Below, in pieces: positions 48,839-56,727 of a DNA stretch of 64,000 bases (positions are counted from its first letter, which is position 1; every line of letters begins with the position of its first letter). This DNA comes from Flectonema sp. DT1601. Lineage: Eukaryota; Euglenozoa; Diplonemea; Diplonemida; Diplonemidae. The stretch is from NCBI GenBank assembly GCA_964019425.1, contig OZ025798.1, forward strand, positions 806,001-870,000, in the 5' to 3' direction. Position numbers and translations under genes: made by a program. A model generated the notes under the pieces. The model was given only the letters and a program-made list of their open reading frames with translations. It searched no databases and was not told where the DNA came from.

Positions 48839-50034
48839 AGATCTTGTTCTTGAGCTGTCTTCTGATCCTTTGCATTTATGGGATCAAGATGTAGTCATGA
48901 AGTCAATAATGCATAATGTTTCGTTATGCTAACCTGTAGGATTATATTTTCCATCTGCGGGTATCATTCCAACTTATCTTAGGTTTCTTTTTTTAAATAT
49001 TATTTTAGTTCCTTCACCCCCTGCTCTCTATATTTTTGTGTCGTGCACCATAGCTTCCAAGCTGTCAAGGATGATGTGAACCAAGCTGTTAACCATCCAA
49101 GCTGTTAAGGATAATGCGTGTACCTCCTTTGCAGAAATTTCTAATTTCTTGTACTCCGCTTCATCTTTTTTTTATTGTGTGAAAGCAATTATTAATTATT
49201 ACTTTGCCTGAGTATTGTTTGAAGTGTGTTTCGTCTTGTTTTATCAACCAGGCTGCCGATATTTTGTTTTATTTTATTTTATTTTATTTGTCCCAGAGAC
49301 CTCTCCGCTAGGTGTAGCTTATCGCCTGTGCTGTTTTTTTTTTTTTATTTTTTTTTTATTTGCACCGACAAAGTCGGTGAAGAAACTATTCAGATAGCCG
49401 TTTTATTTATTTATGTAATGTTATATTTCCCCGTGCGCCAGAAGAATTATTGTGATCAAAATATTAAGGCTTATGAATGGTTTTTTTTTTTTTTTTTTTT
49501 TTTTGTTATTTCTTTTCTTACACCTAGACCCAGTTATGTTTTTTTTCTCTCTGTGAATGTGAGTCCAGTTGGGAAGTAAAATTGAAATTACTTTTTTTGT
49601 TGTTAATCTGCTCAATAAACTCTCTTTTGTAATTTTTTTTTTTTTTTTTTTTTTTTTTAAATAATAATTGTGTTGCCCTGCAGTGATCGAATTCGCTTGG
49701 GAGATTCCACACGGTACGCTGATGATGACTAGAATATTGTTATTTTTTTTTATTTTTTTTTTTTGGTTAGAGATGCTAACATACCTGTCTTCTTCTTCTT
49801 TTTTTTTTTTTTTGCTCCTTTTTTTTGTAGTGTGTCAGATATCGCTTTATGTATTTTTTATTATTGTCATTCAGGTAATTATCGATGTTAAGCAAATCGT
49901 ACTTATTCATACCCAAGAACACCACCAGAAGCAGTAAAGTTATGATTCGATGAAGAAACTCTACAATGGCGGTGGTGGTGAGTCACGTGTTTTTATTCTA
50001 GAAAACGTCGAGAACAAAAAAAAAAAAAAAAAAA
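48839..50034. other. gene-free spacer with repeat element and prolidase echo
   Basis: About 1.2 kb. It contains direct repeats of CCAAGCTGTYAAGGATRATG (49057-49108), a TTTTA repeat (49265-49290), the second copy of the dispersed structured element (49362-49480), T runs (for example 49630-49658) and a 44-bp echo of the prolidase coding sequence (49897-49940). Open frames here are translated homopolymers. Confidence 0.55.
49362..49480 (+). repeat. dispersed structured element, copy 2 (119 nt)
   Basis: The compact form of the element at 863-1008. It starts with a perfect 7-bp hairpin, CACCGAC-AAA-GTCGGTG. CAGATAGCC near the 5' end can pair with GGCTTATGAATGG at the 3' end, enclosing the shared block TTTCCCCGTGCGCCAG. 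A long T run follows directly, which would suit a Pol III terminator if transcribed on +; on - the element would carry an A-rich tail. It lies about 555 bp before the prolidase ATG. Confidence 0.5.
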
Positions 50035-51495
50035 ATGTCATTCTTCACGAGAGGTTCTCATACTCTGTCAATCCCTTTTGCGATGCACAAGCAAAACAGA
50101 GAGCGACTGTGCAAGGCGATGAGCTCAAAGAAGAAATCATTTGTACTATTAAAAGGAATGGAATATATTCCACTTCATGACACGGATGTATCATGGCACG
50201 ACAATGATACAAAACAAGAAAGTAATTTCCAATGGTTATTCGGAGTTAAGGAGACTGACGTACTCGGTGCTATCGACCTTTCAACAACAGCATCGTATTT
50301 ATTCATACCAAGAACACCAGAAGCAGTAAAGTTTGTATTGGTCGCAAGAGATATTGATTATTTTTTAAAGACCTACGAAGTAGACCACGTCCACTACATT
50401 GACGAGGTTAAAACTGTTCTTCAAGAATCCAAAGCAGAAAGTTTACTGACACTAAGTGGCGTTAACCCAAACAGTGGACTTGAACCAGCCCAACCAACTT
50501 TTGAAGGAATCGACTCATTCACGATAGAACCCAGCAATGAGTTTTATCGAACGATTACTGAACTGAGACTGTTAAAGAGTGATGAAGAGATGAAGATTAT
50601 GCAATTCGTCAACGACATATCATCTCTAGCTCATGTTAAAGTTCATAGAGAAGCTCAGCGTGAGGATCGCCGAATGCAATATCACGCAGAAGCTGAGTTT
50701 AGATATCAATCGTTCCTGAGAGGTTGTGCACGTACTGGTTATGGTTGTATTGGTGCTTCAGGATCTCACAATGCTACACTTCACTATTTAGAAAATTTTG
50801 AAAAAGTCGCTCCAGGTGATCTTCGTCTCCTCGACATGGGTGCTGAGTACCACGGCTACACTGCTGATATTACCTGTACCTTCCCTGTTAATCCGAAATT
50901 CTCAAAAGAGCAAGCTGCTATTTACAACATCGTTCTCAGTGGTGTTAATGCTGTTGAAGAAAATATTAAACCAGGAAAGTGTTGGATAGAACTCCATAAA
51001 TTATCAGAGAGAGTAATGCTTCAAGGATTAATAGACTACGGAATGATCAGCGGGGATATTGAAGAGATGATTGAAAAAGACTTAATGGCTACCTTTATGC
51101 CTCATGGATTAGGTCATACTCTGGGATTAGACGTTCATGACGTCGCGGGTTACCTTCCTGGTGAGGACAGATCATGTTTAGCTAAGGCGAAACCTTATCC
51201 GGTTACGCAGAATTTACGTCTTGGTCGTCCTCTGCAGCATCGAATGGTGGTGACGGTGGAACCTGGTATCTACTTTATACCAATGTTACTTGATAACCTT
51301 TCAGCTGATAAAGCAAAATTTGTTAATATTGAAATGGCAAAGTCTCACATTCAATCTGTTGGAGGTGTTCGTATCGAAGACAACGTCTTCGTATCTGAAA
51401 CCGGATGTCGGGTTCTAACCAACGTCCCTCGAACTGTAAAAGAAATCGAGGATGTCATTGCCGGAGGTGAATGGGAGATCACAGCAGCTATCTAA
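50035..51495 (+). CDS. PEPD: Xaa-Pro dipeptidase (prolidase), M24B
   Basis: A 486-aa protein matching eukaryotic prolidase over its length: the N-terminal aminopeptidase P domain, then the pita-bread catalytic domain. The metal ligands are all present: Asp267 (LLDMG), Asp278 (TADIT), His361 (MPHGLGHTLG), Glu409 (TVEPGIYF) and Glu448 (GGVRIEDN). Conserved VHDVAGYLPG and VPRTVKEIE also fit. The enzyme cleaves dipeptides with C-terminal proline in the cytosol using two Mn2+. The start directly after an A run is likely; the next in-frame Met (about residue 16) is possible. A short degenerate copy of residues ~87-100 lies upstream at 49897-49940. Confidence 0.94.
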   Translation: MSFFTRGSHTLSIPFAMHKQNRERLCKAMSSKKKSFVLLKGMEYIPLHDTDVSWHDNDTKQESNFQWLFGVKETDVLGAIDLSTTASYLFIPRTPEAVKFVLVARDIDYFLKTYEVDHVHYIDEVKTVLQESKAESLLTLSGVNPNSGLEPAQPTFEGIDSFTIEPSNEFYRTITELRLLKSDEEMKIMQFVNDISSLAHVKVHREAQREDRRMQYHAEAEFRYQSFLRGCARTGYGCIGASGSHNATLHYLENFEKVAPGDLRLLDMGAEYHGYTADITCTFPVNPKFSKEQAAIYNIVLSGVNAVEENIKPGKCWIELHKLSERVMLQGLIDYGMISGDIEEMIEKDLMATFMPHGLGHTLGLDVHDVAGYLPGEDRSCLAKAKPYPVTQNLRLGRPLQHRMVVTVEPGIYFIPMLLDNLSADKAKFVNIEMAKSHIQSVGGVRIEDNVFVSETGCRVLTNVPRTVKEIEDVIAGGEWEITAAI

Positions 51496-51774
51496 CATCA
51501 GTCTGTCTTCACAAACCAAGTGTCTTGAAGTGTGGCAAGTAAGTTATTACCTCGTACGCAACTCACCCGATTTACTTATTCGCAGGTCAATTTTCAACCG
51601 AGTGGCATATTCTTCATCTTAGTAACGTACACTCACAAACTAATTCTTTTGAGCTTTTTTTTTTTTTTTTTGGTTGTTTATTTTCGTGGGGGAATTATTT
51701 TTCAATAAGTACTCACTCTTCATTCAAAAAAACCTTTTTCAGAAATCAAAAAAAAGGGAAATAAGAATAAGAAG

Positions 51775-53697
51775 ATGGGCACTCTGTTGTATGCCACTAT
51801 GTTGGCGATATTTTTTGTTGGGTGCAGCGGTGGAACCTTCACAATCGAAAATGATAAATTTATAATGAACGGGAAGAACTTTCAAATAATGTCCGGCAGC
51901 TTTCACTATTCTCGAATTCCATCAGCTGGTTGGGATGATCGATTAAAGAGATTAGCAGCAATGGGTATGAATACTATTCAGACATATGTTCCATGGAACT
52001 GGCATGAAAATACTGAAGGAACCTTTGACTTTGAAGGTGACAGAGACTTGTCACAGTTCCTAACTCTCTGTAAGCAAAACAACCTTACCATTCTACTGGG
52101 GGCAGGTCCCTATATTGGAGGTGATTGGGAGTTCGGAGGACTACCATGGTGGCTCTTAAGGGACGGTAGTTTAAATATCCGAACATACGTATCCTCATTC
52201 ACAAATCTTGTGAGCAAATATCTAACGAAGGTCCACAGCATAATAAAACCACATCTTATTGAGAATGGTGGAAACATTATTATGGTTCAAATAGAGTGTG
52301 AATTCGGATCATTTGGGGACGTCGTAGTAAATCCAAAAGACTTGCAGTACATGGAATACCTTGTCAATGAGACAAGACATAATCTTGGTGATAATGTTAT
52401 CTTATACACAACTGATATAGAAATCAGCGGATCAACATCAGTAAACATGAAAAAGGGATCTCTAAAAGGTAGTGACGTAATCACATTAGGAGAACACGGC
52501 TCATCAATCGGTTTTGTTACATCGTGTTTAGCTCAGTCAACTATGAATGATGATGGTAAGAATCCTTGCATGGATTCACAATATGCTACTGGTGGTGCTT
52601 CATTTTGGGGTCAACCCGTTGTAAACACATCCACTTCAAGTATTGTTTCAGGTATTAGCAAAGCATTAAAGAACGGTGACTCGTTTAACCTTTATATGGG
52701 ATTTGGTGGTACCAATGTTGGCTGGTATGCGGGAGCTACTGGAGCACAGTCGAACTACACACCATACACTACTTCTTACGACTATGATTCCCCAGTATCA
52801 GAGAATGGTGATCATGGATTTGGTATTGATGGAAAAGACAAGTTTTCAGCTATTCTAAACGTAACATCCATGTACTATCAGGGTACTATTCCCCCAGAAC
52901 CTGAATTTGAAAATCGTATTGGCTTTGGGACCATAACATTAACAGAAGAATCACTACTGCTATCATCAAACAGTCTGGAAGTTCTAACAAAGTGGAATGG
53001 TGGTCCTAAAGTGATACCGTCAAATACACTTATCCCGATGGAATTTTTTAACCAATCATTTGGTTCTATTTTATACCGAGCCACAGCAAGGGCAACTGGC
53101 GACACAATGTCGTTTGGGTATCCCAGTGATGTTGCTACCGTGTTTGTTGGAAGTCAGCGTCAGGGATCGTTTTTTAGATCGACTTTCAGTGGATCCTTTA
53201 CACTAAGAAATCCTGTACAGCTTGGTGAGACGGTTGATATATTAGTAGAAGCAATGGGTCGGATTGATTCAGGTGGCAGTATGATTGATCGAAAGGGACT
53301 GGCTTCTGATGTCCTTCTCAATCAATCTCCACTGTCAACCAATTGGAGTGTTTACAACCTGCAACTATCATTCTCAGACATTGAGCTTATGACATTTTCA
53401 CCTGTTTCTGATGCGAAACCATCAGAAACTTTTTCTCCTACAGTTTATAAAGGTTTTTTTACCATTCCATCAACTGTAACGTCTTGTTACGTTGAAACAA
53501 CGTCATTCACTAAAGGCGTCGTTTGGATAAATGGAAATAATGTAGGAAGGTACTGGAATAACATGGGACCTCAACAACGAATATATATTTACAAGTCTCT
53601 ACTACATGTTGGAAATAATTCCATTCATGTCTTAGAATACGATTCACACAAAGGAACTGATGTGAACTTCGCAACCCAACCAAAGTGGGGAGCATAA
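51775..53697 (+). CDS. GH35 beta-galactosidase paralogue, probably inactive
   Basis: A 640-aa protein with a signal peptide or lipobox-like N-terminus (LLYATMLAIFFVGCSGG), a GH35 TIM barrel and C-terminal jelly-roll domains ending in WINGNNVGRYWNN. Compared with the intact paralogue at 56728, catalytic positions are altered. The nucleophile segment TEFYTGW reads SQYATGG (Glu to Gln). The acid/base segment QIENEYG reads QIECEFG (the clan GH-A Asn lost, Glu kept), and RAGPYMCGEWE reads GAGPYIGGDWE. The frame is intact with no premature stop, so the protein is probably kept as a non-hydrolysing sugar-binding or regulatory form. A 209-bp stretch (51875-52083) is almost identical to the active copies while the rest is far more diverged. 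Confidence 0.88.
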   Translation: MGTLLYATMLAIFFVGCSGGTFTIENDKFIMNGKNFQIMSGSFHYSRIPSAGWDDRLKRLAAMGMNTIQTYVPWNWHENTEGTFDFEGDRDLSQFLTLCKQNNLTILLGAGPYIGGDWEFGGLPWWLLRDGSLNIRTYVSSFTNLVSKYLTKVHSIIKPHLIENGGNIIMVQIECEFGSFGDVVVNPKDLQYMEYLVNETRHNLGDNVILYTTDIEISGSTSVNMKKGSLKGSDVITLGEHGSSIGFVTSCLAQSTMNDDGKNPCMDSQYATGGASFWGQPVVNTSTSSIVSGISKALKNGDSFNLYMGFGGTNVGWYAGATGAQSNYTPYTTSYDYDSPVSENGDHGFGIDGKDKFSAILNVTSMYYQGTIPPEPEFENRIGFGTITLTEESLLLSSNSLEVLTKWNGGPKVIPSNTLIPMEFFNQSFGSILYRATARATGDTMSFGYPSDVATVFVGSQRQGSFFRSTFSGSFTLRNPVQLGETVDILVEAMGRIDSGGSMIDRKGLASDVLLNQSPLSTNWSVYNLQLSFSDIELMTFSPVSDAKPSETFSPTVYKGFFTIPSTVTSCYVETTSFTKGVVWINGNNVGRYWNNMGPQQRIYIYKSLLHVGNNSIHVLEYDSHKGTDVNFATQPKWGA

Positions 53698-54131
53698 CAT
53701 GGTACGTTGAAGTTGTTTTCTGCATAGTTCAGTAAATCGAGTGGCGTGTTATTTATTTATTTATTTATTTATTTTATGGAATATGGTAGAGGACATTTAT
53801 CGACTTTACCATGTGATAATATGCAGTCGAAAAAGTGTGTTTAACAATTATTTTGACTGCATGTTGTACTTACATCTGTTTTGGTTCTTTTTTTAATGGT
53901 GAACTAGTTTGCCACGTTTCCAGTGAAACTCTTGATGTGGATTCGCTCCGATAGTAAGATCCGTAGAAACGAGTGGAATTATTTTAATTTTTAGTAAAAG
54001 GATGCATGTACTCAACACAAAGAGAGCATGGGCTCGTGTAACCTTACCATCTGCGTAGCTGATGACACCTTTTGGTATTTTGAAAAAAAAAACTTTTTTG
54101 TTTTTTCCACTCAGTAGATAACATTGACAAT
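53698..54131. other. spacer and start of duplication unit A
   Basis: About 430 bp: a (TTTA)n patch (53748-53775), then from 53855 the first duplicated unit begins. The last 70 bp hold an A/T-run pair and CACTCAG before the ATG. The minus-strand open frame here recurs in unit B only because the DNA is duplicated. Confidence 0.55.
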
Positions 54132-56450
54132 ATGCTTCGGTTTGGTCTTGCAGCACTCTTAGTTGCAGGTTGCAGTGCAACAAACACATTTACTGTTGAG
54201 AACGATCAGTTTGTGAAGGATGGTGAGAACTTTCAAATAATGTCCGGCAGCTTTCACTATTCTCGAATTCCATCAGCTGGTTGGGATGATCGATTAAAGA
54301 GATTAGCAGCAATGGGTATGAATACTATTCAGACATATGTTCCATGGAACTGGCATGAAAATACTGAAGGAACCTTTGACTTTGAAGGTGACAGAGACTT
54401 GTCACAGTTCTTAACTCTCTGTAAGCAAAACAACTTAAATGTTCTTCTCCGTGCCGGACCATACATGTGTGGTGAATGGGAGTTCGGAGGACTGCCATGG
54501 TGGCTTCTGAAGAACAGCAGCTTAGAGGTGAGAACTTACAGCCCGACATATATTCCTGCTGTAGACAGATACTTAACAAAGCTACACAGTGTTTTGAAAC
54601 CTCACTTATACGTAAATGGTGGAAGTATTCTTATGGTCCAAATTGAAAACGAATACGGTTCTTTTGGAGACGTTTCAAAAAACCCAAATGACCTGAAGTA
54701 CATGCATCACTTAGTTAACCTTACAAAGCAAAACCTTGGTAATGAAGTAACTCTTTACACTACTGATGGTAACTCTACTAGTTATATGTCTAAGGGATCT
54801 CTAAATGGTGATCTTGTTATCACTCTTGGAGATCACGGACCAGGTGACTTCACTCCATCATGCAATGCTCAGGCAACGATGAACCCTAAGGGAAAGAATC
54901 CTTGCATGGACACGGAATTCTACACAGGTTGGTTAACTCATTGGGTGAACACATGGCAAACACATCAACAAAGGACGTAGCAAACAGTCTTGACTCAGCG
55001 TTAAAGAGTGGATTCTCGTTCAACTTGTACATGGGATTTGGAGGTACTAACTGGGGTTGGTTTGCAGGAGCAAACGGAGGAGGTGCAAGTTACGCGCCAC
55101 ACATCACATCGTACGACTACGACAGTCCAATCTCTGAAAATGGAGATCACGGATTCGGTAGTGACAACTTGGATAAGTACGAAGCCATTCTTGCGGTTGC
55201 TTCAAAGTACTACAAAGGATCGATCCCTCCAGAGCCACCTGCACCAAAGAGACTTGCATACGGAAAGGTTACTCTAAGTCAGCAGGCGTCCCTCTTGTCT
55301 GCATCAAGTTTAGATACTTTAACAAAATGGAATGGAGGAGTTAAGAGTCAATCTCAAGCAACTCCAATTGCAATGGAGTACTTCAACCAGTCATTTGGAT
55401 CTATAATGTACAGATGTACTTCTGCTGCTGCTGGAAATACATTACAAGTAGCTGGATACCCAAAGGATAGAGCAATCGTATTTGTGAACGGGAAGCGTCA
55501 GGGTGACTTCTACAGACCAAGTTTCAAGGGATCGATTACTTTATTGGAAGGAATTAGAGTCGGTGACACTGTTGATATTCTTGTTGAAGCCATGGGTCGT
55601 CTTAATTACGGAAGAGGAATGATTGATCGTAAGGGTCTTCCTTTTGCTGTATCTGTCAGCAACAAGCCAATCACAACTTCAGGTTGGAAAGTATTTAACC
55701 TTCAGTTGGATGCATCTGATGTGAATGGTCTTAACTTTTCATCATCTGTTTCTGAAGTTTCTGCTTCTATATTTAGTCCGACAGTCTTCAAGGGAACAGT
55801 GAACATTCCATCAGTAACTTCTTGTTATATCGAAACTACTTCATTCACAAAGGGTTCAATCTGGATTAACGGCAATAACATTGGAAGATACTGGAACAGC
55901 AAGGGACCACAACTAAGCATTTACATCCATGAGTCGATGCTTAAGGTTGGGGAAAACTCGATTCTCGTGTTGGAGTATGATTCGAACACTGGGACTGATG
56001 TCACATTCACTAACTTCCCTCGTTGGGGAACTCACTAAAAAAATGAAAAAAACCATCGGGTTTAAATCGATAAACCTGCGTGCGTGTTAATGACAGCGAG
56101 AAAAAACAGCTGCTAACAACTTTTTTTTTTCCTCCGAAAATAGAAATATTACTTTCGAGAAGAATAAAACAAACGTGTTTCCAATTAATGCGATTCGATA
56201 CAATCGTTCATGTGTTGATTTCCGATGTTTCTGTTTATTGAAGAAATCAATCTCCGTAGTTCATGTATTCTTGACGATATGTGCGAAGAGAATAAAGAAA
56301 TGAAAGGGGAAAGCGAAAAAAAAAAGATAAAGAAATTCGGGGTACCAGAATATCCACAACAAATGTGGACGCGTTCGTACCCAATGTGTGTGTTATTTTC
56401 TTTTCTCTCTTTTTGTTTATTGACTGATATAAGACTCGCGTGCCAATGCC
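53855..56450 (+). repeat. tandem duplication unit A (2.6 kb)
   Basis: Nearly identical to 56451-59040, with a 2596-bp offset. It contains the upstream region, the galactosidase gene at 54132 and a 3' flank that corresponds to the DNA directly upstream of the kinesin gene in unit B. The junction between units is at about 56446-56451, where GCCGA meets CTGCATGTTG. Confidence 0.9.
54132..56038 (+). pseudogene. GH35 beta-galactosidase, copy 2, frameshifted
   Basis: Nearly identical to the intact copy at 56728, including signal peptide, barrel and jelly-roll regions. One G is missing from a G4 run at about 54942-54945 (TTGGGTGAAC against TTGGGGTGAAC in the intact copy). This splits the gene into 54132-54980 (282 aa, ending inside the barrel just after the nucleophile TEFYTGW) and an out-of-frame remainder to 56038. 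A few other changes exist (Asn-Ser-Thr-Ser-Tyr for Gly-Ser-Thr-Gly-Phe near residue 214). The gene is otherwise open, so either it was inactivated very recently or the missing G is a consensus error in a homopolymer. If intact it would be a secreted or lysosomal beta-galactosidase. Confidence 0.85.
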
Positions 56451-56727
56451 GACTGCATGTTGTACTTACATCTGTTTTTTTTCTTTTTTTAATGGTGAAC
56501 TAGTTTGCCACGTCTCCATTGAAACTCTTGATGTGGATTCGCTCCGATAGTAAGATCCGTAGAAACGAGTGGAATTATTTTAATTTTTAGTAAAAGGATG
56601 CATGTACTCAACACAAAGAGAGCATGGGCTCGTGTAACCTTACCATCTGCGTAGCTGATGACACCTTTTGGTATTTTGAAAAAAAAAACTTTTTTGTTTT
56701 TTCCACTCAGTAGATAACATTGACAAT
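56039..56727. other. 3' flank of copy 2 and 5' flank of copy 3
   Basis: About 690 bp spanning the duplication junction. Soon after the copy 2 stop there is a small foldback, GGTTTA-AATCGA-TAAACC, also present after copy 3 (about 58658-58675). The stretch to 56450 repeats the kinesin upstream region. No independent gene; the open frame at 56225-56503 is duplicated spacer. Confidence 0.6.

Noticed and set aside
49057-49108. Direct repeats of CCAAGCTGT in a spacer as a regulatory array
   Set aside because: Only three imperfect copies within about 50 bp; no further pattern supports function.
53893-54189. 98-aa minus-strand ORF found twice (also 56489-56785)
   Set aside because: Duplicated with the 2.6-kb unit; it covers the leader and signal-peptide region of the galactosidase and has no independent support.
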